DNA of 64,000 nucleotides from AcAMD-5 sp044343935 (GTDB taxonomy: Bacteria; Actinomycetota; Actinomycetes; S36-B12; UBA5976). Each line of letters begins with the position of its first letter. Position 1 is the first letter of the stretch. The notes under the pieces are model-generated. The model was not told where the DNA came from and did not search any database. It saw nothing but the letters and a program-made list of their open reading frames with translations. A program made the translations under genes and the position numbers. The DNA is taken from contig JBIJDU010000002.1 in assembly GCA_044343935.1 (NCBI GenBank), positions 57,608 to 121,607 of the forward strand. The letters are read 5' to 3'. This document shows, in pieces, positions 18,458 through 26,647 of this stretch.

Positions 18458-19458
18458 TGGTTAATTTAAATCAGACTGGATTACCAGTTGACCTGATTTC
18501 TTCAGAACTTGAGGAATTAGTTTCAAATCGACTTGCGGCAGTTGAAGAATTGTTAGTTGAAACCTGCAAGTCGGACATTGATTTCATAAATCAGATGACA
18601 ACTCACCTAGTTACTGCTGGCGGCAAACGCTTTAGACCTTTGATTAGTATTTTGGCCGCGACACTTGGCGATATCAATAAGTTAGAGGTAATAAAGGCAG
18701 CTGTAGTTATTGAGCTTACTCATCTTGCAACGCTTTATCACGATGATGTGATGGATGAAGCTAAGTTACGTCGCGGTGCAGCATCTGCAAATTCAAGATT
18801 CGGCAATGCCGCGGCCATCCTCTCGGGAGATTTTTTATTCGCACGCGCATCGGAATTGGTAGCAGATTTGGGGCCTGATGCAGTCAGACTTCAAGCACAA
18901 ACTTTTGAACGACTTGTGACAGGGCAATTAATGGAAACCGTTGGTCCTGCTCCTGGCATTGATCCAGTGGAACACCACTTAGCAGTTCTTTCAGAAAAAA
19001 CGGGCTCTCTCATAGCTACTGCTGCCCAATTTGGGGCAGAGTTTTCAGGTGCAAACGCAAGTGATATTGCAGCTATGCGAAATTATGGCGAAGCAATAGG
19101 CGTTGCCTTCCAGCTAATTGATGACATTATTGATCTAACTAGTGACTCGAAGTACTCAGGAAAAGTTCCTGGCACTGACTTATTAGAAGGGGTTCCAACT
19201 TTAGTTCCCTTACTAATTAAAAGAGCAAATCACCCAGCCGATAAAGAACTAATCTTGGCGCTATGCGATGACGTAACCTCAGAAATGTTGCCACAATTAC
19301 TGGTTGAAATTCGTGGACATAGAGCTATTCAGGATGCGAATGAAGTTGCCCGAACATGGGCTGAGAAGGCAAAAATTGCGATCCAAAATATCTCGAATTT
19401 AGAGACCAGAGATATTCTTGTTTCCATGTGCGATGCCACTATAAATCGTCAGAATTAA
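18457..19458 (+). CDS. Polyprenyl diphosphate synthase (menaquinone side chain)
   Basis: Trans-isoprenyl diphosphate synthase that elongates allylic diphosphates with IPP. The 333-residue protein has GGKRFRP near residue 55, the first Asp-rich motif DDVMD at 96-100 followed by KLRRG, and the second motif DDIID at 222-226, with GKVPGTDLLEGVPTLP nearby. The chain length cannot be read safely. Its one-base overlap with nuoN and nearby men genes point to a hepta- to nonaprenyl tail for menaquinone; a general polyprenyl role is the alternative. No clear terminator follows. Confidence 0.9.
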   Translation: MVNLNQTGLPVDLISSELEELVSNRLAAVEELLVETCKSDIDFINQMTTHLVTAGGKRFRPLISILAATLGDINKLEVIKAAVVIELTHLATLYHDDVMDEAKLRRGAASANSRFGNAAAILSGDFLFARASELVADLGPDAVRLQAQTFERLVTGQLMETVGPAPGIDPVEHHLAVLSEKTGSLIATAAQFGAEFSGANASDIAAMRNYGEAIGVAFQLIDDIIDLTSDSKYSGKVPGTDLLEGVPTLVPLLIKRANHPADKELILALCDDVTSEMLPQLLVEIRGHRAIQDANEVARTWAEKAKIAIQNISNLETRDILVSMCDATINRQN

Positions 19459-19487
19459 ACAAAAACTCTATCGGATCAAACAAGGTT

Positions 19488-19498
19488 ATCGATCTCAC
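19488..19498 (+). promoter_or_regulatory. Candidate operator copy 1 (ATCGATCTCAC)
   Basis: This 11-mer lies 61 bases before the enolase-family gene. It closely matches two sequences in the divergent control region further along the island (ATCGATTTCAC at 23676 and ATCGATTTCGG at 23701). The ATCGAT core is self-complementary with a central CG, as in many LacI-family operators. No regulator gene is present in the window, so the assignment rests on recurrence only. Confidence 0.35.
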
Positions 19499-19559
19499 TG
19501 GGTTGAAACAACCTGTTCCTTAGTTTAAGTTTAGAGAATAATTGTTTTTGGAGGAATCT

Positions 19560-20765
19560 ATGAAGCTCATGGAAATTCGAACTTATCGAGTTGCTGAGTT
19601 TCCAGCCATGCTTTTCATTGAATTGGAAACCGACAGTGGCTTGGTAGGGGTTAGTGAAAATTGCATTGGATCACAAACAATTGAAACTTTCATCCATGAA
19701 AGCGTTGCCCCTAGACTCTTAGGACAAGACCCCACCAATATTTCTGGAATTTTTGAGAAATTAAGTAATGATTTTATTGGATACAGTGGTTCTAGTATTT
19801 CTGTCAGAGCCCATTCATCAATAGACATTGCATTGTGGGATATTTTTAGTAAATCGTTGAACTTGCCATTACACAAAGCACTTGGCGGATTGGTTCGAGA
19901 CTCAGTAGAAACTTATAACACTTGTGCTGGGCCAGGATATGCCAGAGTCAGTAGTAATGTCGAACGAGATAGAGCATCTCAGCTTGGTGCAAATGTTGGA
20001 AGTGAGTTTGAAGACTTAAATATGTTCTTATACGATCAGAAGAGATTAGTCGATGAACTTGGCGAAATGGGGTTTCGAGCCCTGAAAGTATGGCCATTTG
20101 ATCAAGCAGCTGTTGATTCTGGAGGAAGGTTTATTGATTCAGCAGCTCTGGCAGCTGGTGTCAAAGTTTTGGAAAACATACGAAATGCTGCTGGACCAGA
20201 TTTTAAGATTATGCTCGAGATGCATAGTCTTTGGTCTCCGTCAGTTGCACTAAAAATAATTAAATCCACGTCTGACATTGACATTTTTTGGTATGAAGAT
20301 GCAATCAGAATTGGCAGTCACAAAGGATTACAGAAGTTTAGAACTATGACTGATGCTGACCTTACCTTTGGCGAAACAATTGGTACCAAATATGAATATC
20401 ATAAATTACTGGAGTTACAGGTTTTGGATCACTTGATGGTAGATCCACTTTGGGCTGGAGGATTATCAGCTGGTAGACGAATAATCGATCTTGCTGATAA
20501 TTATGGAATTTTAGTATCGCCGCATGACTGTACCGGTCCTGTGGGGTTGACTTCAGGGTTAAATCTAGCGCTCACAAGTCCAAATATTGAATTTCAAGAA
20601 TTTGTTAGAGCGTATTATTTCGGCTGGTATCAAGAGATTGTTGACGGTCTGCCAAAGTTCCAGGATGGTCGGCTGTATCCGAGTGAGGAACCTGGGTTGG
20701 GTTTACGCCTTAAGCCAGAATTCAAGAATCGGACGGACGTGATGCAGAAAACCAGTAAGTGGTAG
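19560..20765 (+). CDS. Enolase-superfamily acid-sugar dehydratase-like protein
   Basis: Mandelate racemase/muconate lactonizing enzyme family protein, 401 residues from ATG 19560, which has GGAGG five bases upstream; the earlier in-frame TTG at 19542 is unlikely. The N-terminal capping domain ends near HSSIDIALWDI, and a C-terminal barrel follows. Visible active-site candidates are Lys176 (ALKVWPFD), Glu220 and His222 (LEMHSLW), Glu246 (WYEDAIR), Glu272 (FGETIG) and His322 (SPHDCTGPVG). The E-x-H pair resembles the D-x-H of galactonate-dehydratase-like enzymes, so dehydration of an aldonic acid to a 2-keto-3-deoxy acid is my inference; the substrate is unknown. It forms a unit with the epimerase-like gene, which it overlaps by seven bases. 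Confidence 0.85.
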   Translation: MKLMEIRTYRVAEFPAMLFIELETDSGLVGVSENCIGSQTIETFIHESVAPRLLGQDPTNISGIFEKLSNDFIGYSGSSISVRAHSSIDIALWDIFSKSLNLPLHKALGGLVRDSVETYNTCAGPGYARVSSNVERDRASQLGANVGSEFEDLNMFLYDQKRLVDELGEMGFRALKVWPFDQAAVDSGGRFIDSAALAAGVKVLENIRNAAGPDFKIMLEMHSLWSPSVALKIIKSTSDIDIFWYEDAIRIGSHKGLQKFRTMTDADLTFGETIGTKYEYHKLLELQVLDHLMVDPLWAGGLSAGRRIIDLADNYGILVSPHDCTGPVGLTSGLNLALTSPNIEFQEFVRAYYFGWYQEIVDGLPKFQDGRLYPSEEPGLGLRLKPEFKNRTDVMQKTSKW

Positions 20766-21736
20766 TGATTAGGATTATGAATGTGACAAACCCACTAAGA
20801 GAAGTAGTCCTGGAGACAGAAGAGATCCGACTTACCTTACTACCTGAAATTGGTTGCAAGATAACTAAATTAGAGTTTTTACGATGCGACTTTGAATGGT
20901 TATGGCAAGACAGTAATCGTCCCGTTAGAAAGCCAGCGTATTGCGATGATTATTCATCATATGACATAAGTGGATTTGATGAATGTTTTCCAAACATTGG
21001 GTTGTCGAATTATCCCCATGATCCAAATGTAACGCTTTGTGATCATGGCGAGATTTGGGCTAAGCCGTGGCAGGTAACCGTAGAGAATAATCACCTAAGT
21101 GGGAGTGTTGAGTTAACCGCTATGCCACTGATGTTCGAGCGAGAGATAAGTCTAAATCGAGACACAATTGAGTTTAATTATCGAGTAACCAATAATGGAA
21201 ACAAGTCTTTTGACTACATGTGGTCGGCTCACCCTTTGTTTAAATTGCCAAATAGATATCGAGTATTGCTTCCATCTGGACAGAAAATGTATAAAGAATT
21301 TGGTTTTGGTGGCCGAATTGGATCAGACGGAGATGACGGCTATCAAGGTCATCTTAAGGAGCTAACTTGGCCTATCGTGGAATCAGCCATCGGTGAATCT
21401 GTTGATTTATCAATAGTGATTCCGACCTTAGGGGTAACCGACAAAGTAGTTGTGACTACATCTGAACTTGAGAAGTTAACACTAATTAATGACGACTTGG
21501 CTGCCGGGCTAGAGTTCACTTTTAGTTCAGAAGTAAGTCATGTCGGTATATGTTCAAATTTGACCGCTTGGCCACCTGGTCCTCACCCTGCCACTTGGAT
21601 TGCTATTGAGCCAATGATCGGTATTTCAGATAGCTTGGATGAAAATATTGCGCTAGGAGCTTCGAGAACAATCCAACCTGGTGAAATTCAAACCTGGAAT
21701 TTCGCGATTACGTTGACGGAATTGGAAAAAGATTAA
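20759..21736 (+). CDS. Aldose 1-epimerase-like protein
   Basis: Galactose-mutarotase-fold protein of about 325 residues. CDHGEIWAKPWQV near residue 95 and WSAHPLFKL near residue 155 resemble the active-site His segments of GalM-like proteins, and WPPGPHPATWIAIEPMIG towards the end fits the conserved Glu-containing region. It may interconvert anomers of the imported sugar so that the dehydrogenase and lactonase get the right form. The start is uncertain: GTG 20759 overlaps the previous gene, while ATG 20777 gives MNVTNPLREV; neither has a well-spaced ribosome-binding site. The 3' end overlaps the convergent lactonase gene by 29 bases. Confidence 0.75.
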   Translation: MVVIRIMNVTNPLREVVLETEEIRLTLLPEIGCKITKLEFLRCDFEWLWQDSNRPVRKPAYCDDYSSYDISGFDECFPNIGLSNYPHDPNVTLCDHGEIWAKPWQVTVENNHLSGSVELTAMPLMFEREISLNRDTIEFNYRVTNNGNKSFDYMWSAHPLFKLPNRYRVLLPSGQKMYKEFGFGGRIGSDGDDGYQGHLKELTWPIVESAIGESVDLSIVIPTLGVTDKVVVTTSELEKLTLINDDLAAGLEFTFSSEVSHVGICSNLTAWPPGPHPATWIAIEPMIGISDSLDENIALGASRTIQPGEIQTWNFAITLTELEKD

Positions 21737-22583
21737 ACGGTTGACCTTTGACGCCGGGATTAGCCATGAAAGTTTTTCCTGAATCTGGATTATCTTCATC
21801 CGTGAGGGCGGCGGTTGTAATAATCAATGTGTCTAAGTTCGGTCCGCCAAATGCACAAGAGGTAACATTCTTTACAGGTAGCGGGTAACTTCCTGAAAGA
21901 TTGCCATTTGGTTCGTAACGATTAATTCGTCCACCGTTCCAAAACGCCACCCATATCCCGCCCTCAGCATCAACACACATGCCATCAGGTAATACATCAC
22001 CATTGTCAAAGGAAATCAAAATTCTAGGATTTGATATGCCTTTTTCGCTATAGTCATATTCGACCACGGAATACTTCAGCGTATCGATGTAATAGAACTT
22101 ATCTTTTTTTGGTGACCAGTCCAGTCCATTACTTATTGAAACCTGCGGAATTAGCTCTTGAATCTCACGCCCTTTTGAATCAATTCGGTAAAGGCCTCCG
22201 GCACCAGGAGTTGCATCAAACGCCATCGTTCCAGCAAACAGTTGTCGATGTGGCGATACTTTGGCATCATTCCAACGTACTGGAGTTTCCTCGCTATCGG
22301 GAGTAATTTCACGCCAACTCGGTAGGTCAAATTCGCCACCATTGTCAGTTATGAATTTTGCACCGCTGGCATACCCAACGACAACACCAGATCCCTCGCC
22401 AGGAAGAGCAAACCCAACCTCTTCATTGGTAGATTTTTCAGTTACCTGACCTGTCAGAATATCTTTGCTAAGAATCCTTTTTCCGATTATGTCAACCCAC
22501 ATAATTCGAGAATTCGAATCACCACTAGACGTTGGTCCTTCACCAAGAGTGCATCGCCGATCATCAAAAATTTCAATCTTCAT
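21708..22583 (-). CDS. SMP-30/gluconolactonase-family lactonase
   Basis: Six-bladed propeller sugar lactonase that opens aldonolactones to the acids, 291 residues. Metal-ligand candidates match the SMP-30 pattern: Glu15 (LGEGPT), Asn152 (ISNGLDWSP) and Asp200 (LPDGMCVD), with Asn105 (RWNDAK) in the substrate position. I placed the start at ATG 22583, which has TTGGAG upstream, and not at the TTG four codons earlier. It follows the reverse-strand permease by 18 bases and is probably co-transcribed with it. The context suggests it acts between the SDR dehydrogenase and the enolase-family dehydratase. Confidence 0.88.
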   Translation of the reverse strand: MKIEIFDDRRCTLGEGPTSSGDSNSRIMWVDIIGKRILSKDILTGQVTEKSTNEEVGFALPGEGSGVVVGYASGAKFITDNGGEFDLPSWREITPDSEETPVRWNDAKVSPHRQLFAGTMAFDATPGAGGLYRIDSKGREIQELIPQVSISNGLDWSPKKDKFYYIDTLKYSVVEYDYSEKGISNPRILISFDNGDVLPDGMCVDAEGGIWVAFWNGGRINRYEPNGNLSGSYPLPVKNVTSCAFGGPNLDTLIITTAALTDEDNPDSGKTFMANPGVKGQPFNLFPIPST

Positions 22584-22601
22584 TTTGTTCTCCAAATCAG
22601 C

Positions 22602-23576
22602 CTAGGTCTGTGGCGATTTACGAAACGCCAGCCAAACCGCAATTACCATAACAACACCCTTTACTGCATCGAGCAGCATTGCATTAGTGCCAATTGTGAT
22701 TAGTCCTTGCAGAATCACTTGAAGGAGTATTAAACCTAAGAAAGCGCCAGTCAAACTGCCTCTACCACCTTCTAATCTAATTCCACCCACTGCAGCAGCA
22801 GCGATAACGGCTAACTCCCATCCAAGACCAGTAACGTTGTCTGCTCGTTCACTTCTGCTCATGAGCAAAATTCCAGCAAAAGCTGAGAGCGCGCCAGTCA
22901 ACATGAACAAACCAATCTTGATTTTTTCCACTCGGATGCCAGACATCTTCGCCGCAACCGGATTGCCACCTACCAAATAAATTTTTCTACCAATAGAACT
23001 TGTTCGAATGTATAGGTCGGCAATGAAGAATAGAAACAAGAAAATCCAAGCTGAAGAAACCAAGCCGAGAATTTCAGTTTTGGCCAAAACCCCTGGATTT
23101 CCTGGAAGTGGGTAAACAGGATCTCCTCCTGACAGCACATATCCAAAGCCTCGAGCAAGGAAAAGCATCGCTAAGGTTGTTACGAAAGCGGGGATTCCAA
23201 TAACGATGGTAATCGCACCATTTAATAGGCCGACGAGCCCACCAATTAAAGTTCCCAGAATAATTGCAACCCAAAAGTTAACGTTCCAATCCGCAAGCAT
23301 TATGGCTGTTGACACTGCACCAAGCGAAGCTATGGCACCAACCGAGAGATCAAACTCTCCAGCAATAATGAGAAGACTTTGTCCGATAAGAATGATTCCG
23401 GTGAAAACTACTGAGAGAAGCAATATCCGCAAGCTTGCAACAGTTAGAAAATTACTATTTTGTAATCCAAAAAAAGCCATAGTCAAAATCAAAACGATAA
23501 GCAAAACTACCTCTGGAGGTATGCGTCGCGCATTTTTATTCTGTTTTTTTTCGGTGATACCTTGAACTGTCGCCAT
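22602..23576 (-). CDS. Sugar ABC transporter permease (RbsC type)
   Basis: Membrane permease of the branched-chain/ribose family (BPD_transp_2), 324 residues and about nine or ten hydrophobic segments. The signature GEFDLSVGAIASLGAV near residue 75 and the AAVGGIRLEGGRGSLTGAFLG stretch near the end are typical. I chose ATG 23576, giving MATVQGITEKK; the longer frame to 23666 has no support. It is transcribed away from the binding-protein gene and towards the lactonase. It resembles the forward-strand permease at 26648 in family but not closely in sequence, so the two may form a heterodimer or serve different conditions. Confidence 0.9.
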   Translation of the reverse strand: MATVQGITEKKQNKNARRIPPEVVLLIVLILTMAFFGLQNSNFLTVASLRILLLSVVFTGIILIGQSLLIIAGEFDLSVGAIASLGAVSTAIMLADWNVNFWVAIILGTLIGGLVGLLNGAITIVIGIPAFVTTLAMLFLARGFGYVLSGGDPVYPLPGNPGVLAKTEILGLVSSAWIFLFLFFIADLYIRTSSIGRKIYLVGGNPVAAKMSGIRVEKIKIGLFMLTGALSAFAGILLMSRSERADNVTGLGWELAVIAAAAVGGIRLEGGRGSLTGAFLGLILLQVILQGLITIGTNAMLLDAVKGVVMVIAVWLAFRKSPQT

Positions 23577-23897
23577 GAATAGTCCTGTCTTGATGCGATT
23601 CACGCATTCGCTGCACTTGATTGAATTGAACGAGTAAATCGGTAAAAAGTCAAGACAACCGGACAAAAAAGGTAAATCGATTTCACATTCTCTAGCCGAG
23701 ATCGATTTCGGAAAATGTTGTTCTCATAGGTGATTACAGTTAGGTAACGAAGACGTTGCAGAGGTTGAATTCAGTAAGTAAAAAGAGAAGAGTTCAGTCG
23801 TCCAGTTGCTGAAAAGTAAATGGATAAAACTGTCCGAATGAACAAGGTAATTTCACCTGAGTTTCGAATCGGCAGATACCAAAAGGGAGAGGTACGG
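23577..23897 (+). promoter_or_regulatory. Divergent control region with repeated ATCGATTTC motifs
   Basis: This 321-bp gap separates the divergent permease and binding-protein genes and holds no credible gene. It contains GTAAATCGATTTCAC (23672-23686), built on the palindrome AAATCGATTT, and ATCGATTTCGG (23701-23711). A partial relative, GTAAATCGG, is at 23634-23642. A GCGA/TCGC inverted repeat sits at 23595-23611. The spacing of the ATCGAT cores (25 bp) would put two dimers on nearly the same face of the helix. These are candidate operators for a sugar-responsive repressor; no -35/-10 pair could be fixed with confidence. Confidence 0.45.
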
Positions 23898-24980
23898 ATG
23901 GTTCAAGAATCAAAGGGAATCAAATCTTGGCTTAAGATCATGACTTTGACGGTTGCATCACTCTTGGTTGTTGCAGCTTGCTCAAGCAGTTCTGAAGAGG
24001 CAACAGATACTGGTACAACTGAAGATGCTGGTCAAACAGCAGCAGCTGCCGTGTATACGCCACTGTCAGAGCCACCTTGTGATTTGAGCGAAAAGAAGAT
24101 TCACTACTTGTCAGTATTGAAAGGTCACCCAACACTGCGTCTCTGGCAGCAGGGCTTCTATGATCAAGCAAATGCACTTGGTTTCGGTGAAGTAACAATT
24201 GCCTCACCAGACGAAGCAGACTGGACCAAGGCTGTTGCACTTGGTGAAGGTATTTTGGCTACCGGAACTGATGGACTAGTTCTAGGTTTCGTTGATCCAG
24301 CTCAGAAAGATCTGATCAAGCGTTTTGGTGATGCTGGTATTCCAGCTGTTATTGGTCACGTTCAGGTTAAGGAAGGCGAATATCCAGGTGTTATTGCCTA
24401 CGCTGCATTTAATCCTGCTGAGTGGGGCGCAGCTGCAGCTGAAGTTATTGGTGAGAAGATGGGTGGAACCGGAACTGCTGCTATTACACAGGGCGGATTC
24501 AACCCAGTTGAAGATGGCGTAGCTGCTGCATTCACCGCAAAGATGAATGAGCTTTATCCAGACATCAAGGTATTGCCTGCTGTTGAAGAAGGCTTTGATC
24601 TACCATCATCAATTTCAAAGATCGTTGCTTTGCTAACTGCTAATCCAGATGTTACTGGTGCTATTTCAACCACTGGTGCAGGTCCAGTTGCATGGGCAGG
24701 TGCGGTTGATGAAACAGGCCGACAGGTCAACATGATTGGTCCAGACATGACTAGACCAAATATGGATGCTGTTCGCGATGGCAAGATTCTTGGTTTGGCT
24801 GCTCAGCCAGGCTATGAAGAGCATCAGATGGCAGTAGATATCGTCGCAAATGCAATCTGCGGAAATCCGCCAGCACAGTTTGCTAACGATCTACCATCGC
24901 CGATCATCCTTGCTGATGGTTTGGCACCATACTACGCAGTTGTTGATGCAATTGACGCTCGCGTAGCGGCAGAAGAGTAA
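23898..24980 (+). CDS. Sugar-binding lipoprotein of ABC transporter
   Basis: Periplasmic-binding-protein family (ribose/galactose type, Peripla_BP_4 like) of 360 residues. From ATG 23898, with GGGAGAGG upstream, the protein has a signal peptide ending in lipobox VAAC with Cys28 as the lipidated residue, then a Ser/Thr/Glu-rich linker before the two-lobed domain. The frame is open further upstream to 23820 but that adds a non-hydrophobic N-terminus. It should sit on the outer face of the membrane and deliver the sugar to the permeases. A strong hairpin after the gene separates it from the ATPase gene, consistent with higher expression of the binding protein. Confidence 0.9.
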   Translation: MVQESKGIKSWLKIMTLTVASLLVVAACSSSSEEATDTGTTEDAGQTAAAAVYTPLSEPPCDLSEKKIHYLSVLKGHPTLRLWQQGFYDQANALGFGEVTIASPDEADWTKAVALGEGILATGTDGLVLGFVDPAQKDLIKRFGDAGIPAVIGHVQVKEGEYPGVIAYAAFNPAEWGAAAAEVIGEKMGGTGTAAITQGGFNPVEDGVAAAFTAKMNELYPDIKVLPAVEEGFDLPSSISKIVALLTANPDVTGAISTTGAGPVAWAGAVDETGRQVNMIGPDMTRPNMDAVRDGKILGLAAQPGYEEHQMAVDIVANAICGNPPAQFANDLPSPIILADGLAPYYAVVDAIDARVAAEE

Positions 24981-25008
24981 GTTGCAATTCGTTTAACAAT
25001 CTGAGTAA

Positions 25009-25051
25009 GGTCAGGTGGCTGTAGAAAGATTCAGCCACCTGACCTTTCTCT
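25009..25051 (+). terminator. Strong hairpin between binding protein and ATPase genes
   Basis: A perfect 13-bp stem (GGTCAGGTGGCTG at 25009-25021 with its complement at 25032-25044) encloses a 10-base loop and is followed by TTTCTCT. It lies 28 bases after the lipoprotein stop and before the ATPase ribosome-binding site CCGGAGGAA. It could be a leaky intrinsic terminator or a 3'-stabilising stem, either of which would leave more mRNA for the binding protein than for the ATPase and permease. Confidence 0.75.
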
Positions 25052-25070
25052 AATCCGGAGGAATTGAAAA

Positions 25071-26618
25071 ATGACAAGTAATTCAGATTTTGCACTAGAA
25101 ATGATTGATATCAGCAAGTCTTTCGGAAACACAATTGCGCTTAGTAACGTAGATCTGAAGGTAAAAAAGGGAACGATTCACGGACTGATAGGTCAAAATG
25201 GTGCAGGTAAATCCACCCTGATGAAGATTTTGAGTGGACTTTACCCAACTGGAACTTACTCCGGACAAATCATTATTGATGGGAAACCAGTTGAGTTGCA
25301 CTCTGCGCTAGATGCTCAATCTGTAGGAATTTCTATTGTTCCGCAAGAGACTACTGTAGCTGACACACTTACAGTAGCTGAAAATATTTTGCTTCCTGAG
25401 ATGTCAAAGAGTCCACTTAAGCCCTATAACAAAAGCGGTGCAGTAAGCAAGGTTGCTGCATTCTTAGACTCCTACAACATTCCACTTCAGCCAGATAAGC
25501 TGGTGGCTTCATTGACCCTTGCTGAAAAACAAATTTTAATGATAGCTAGGGCCATTTATCTCAAGCCTGAAGTTTTGGTTTTAGATGAACCGACTTCATC
25601 TCTCACAGGTGATGAAATTAAGAATCTTTTCCAAGTGACTCGCACTCTAAAATCGCTGGGTATCACCACAGTATTTATCACACATAAAATGGATGAAATT
25701 ATTGAGTTATGTGATTCGGTATCCATCCTTAGAGATGGAAAAATCGTTTGTCAGGTTGAGAAATCTGAATTTGAAGTTGATGTGTTGGTTTCTCACATGA
25801 TCGGCAGAGATTTAGGTGACCTTTATCCATCACAGAAATTGGTAGGAAGCGATGCTCCCGTAGTTTTAAAGGTGACAGATCTAGTTATTGAAAATCCTCG
25901 CAAACCAGGTAAACCGTTACTGAAGCCATTTTCGTTTGAATTGAGAAAAGGAGAGATTCTTGGTATCGGCGGCTTAGTTGGCTCAGGCCGAACTGAAATT
26001 GCTAAATCACTATTTGGACACTATCGAATTCTGAATGGTGCTGTTGAGGTTGAAGGCAATCCAATCAGAACTCGCAGTGTCTCTGAATCGATATCGCATG
26101 GATTTGGCTATATCACTGAAGATCGAAAAGCTGAAGGGCTTTTCTTTAACCTAGCGATTAAAGAGAATTTCACGGCGAGTATTTTAAATATTCTTACAAA
26201 TCTTAGCTTCTTAATGAAAGGTTCCGAGCGAAGTCGCGCTCAAGTCTTTCTGCAGAGCTTACAGGTGAAACCTCAAAACCTAGAAGCACCGATCTCAAGT
26301 TTAAGCGGTGGCAATCAGCAAAAAGTTGTTCTTGGTAAATCTTTAATTACCGAACCAAGAATCTTGATGCTTGATGAGCCAACTAAAGGTGTTGATATTG
26401 CTTCTAAGGCTGAGATTTACAAAACAATCGTCGAGTATGCCAATGAGGGTTATGCAGTTCTTTTGATCTCAAGCGAGTTTCCAGAATTACTTGCAATGAG
26501 TCACCGAGTGATTGTTTTCAGTGGTGGTGAATTAGTAGGTGAGATGACAGGTGGTCTAGATAAAGAAAAAGATTTAATGCTAATGGCAATTGGTGCTACC
26601 AAGGATTCATCCAACTAA
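25071..26618 (+). CDS. Sugar ABC transporter ATP-binding protein (RbsA type)
   Basis: Double ABC ATPase of 515 residues that powers the sugar permease. The first half has Walker A GQNGAGKST (41-49), Walker B VLVLDEPTSSL near 170 and an atypical signature SLTLAEKQ. The second half has GLVGSGRTE in place of a canonical Walker A (no Lys, normal for the RbsA/MglA family), signature LSGGNQQK near 411 and Walker B ILMLDEPTKGVD near 432. The ATG is preceded by CCGGAGGAA. It is the only ATPase in the island and presumably serves both permeases. Confidence 0.93.
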   Translation: MTSNSDFALEMIDISKSFGNTIALSNVDLKVKKGTIHGLIGQNGAGKSTLMKILSGLYPTGTYSGQIIIDGKPVELHSALDAQSVGISIVPQETTVADTLTVAENILLPEMSKSPLKPYNKSGAVSKVAAFLDSYNIPLQPDKLVASLTLAEKQILMIARAIYLKPEVLVLDEPTSSLTGDEIKNLFQVTRTLKSLGITTVFITHKMDEIIELCDSVSILRDGKIVCQVEKSEFEVDVLVSHMIGRDLGDLYPSQKLVGSDAPVVLKVTDLVIENPRKPGKPLLKPFSFELRKGEILGIGGLVGSGRTEIAKSLFGHYRILNGAVEVEGNPIRTRSVSESISHGFGYITEDRKAEGLFFNLAIKENFTASILNILTNLSFLMKGSERSRAQVFLQSLQVKPQNLEAPISSLSGGNQQKVVLGKSLITEPRILMLDEPTKGVDIASKAEIYKTIVEYANEGYAVLLISSEFPELLAMSHRVIVFSGGELVGEMTGGLDKEKDLMLMAIGATKDSSN

Positions 26619-26647
26619 GTACGTAGTAAAGAATCGAGAGGCTTGAG

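Noticed and set aside
23820..23897. N-terminal extension of the sugar-binding lipoprotein
   Set aside because: The extra 26 residues are charged and would precede the signal peptide; ATG 23898 has a good ribosome-binding site and gives a normal lipoprotein signal.
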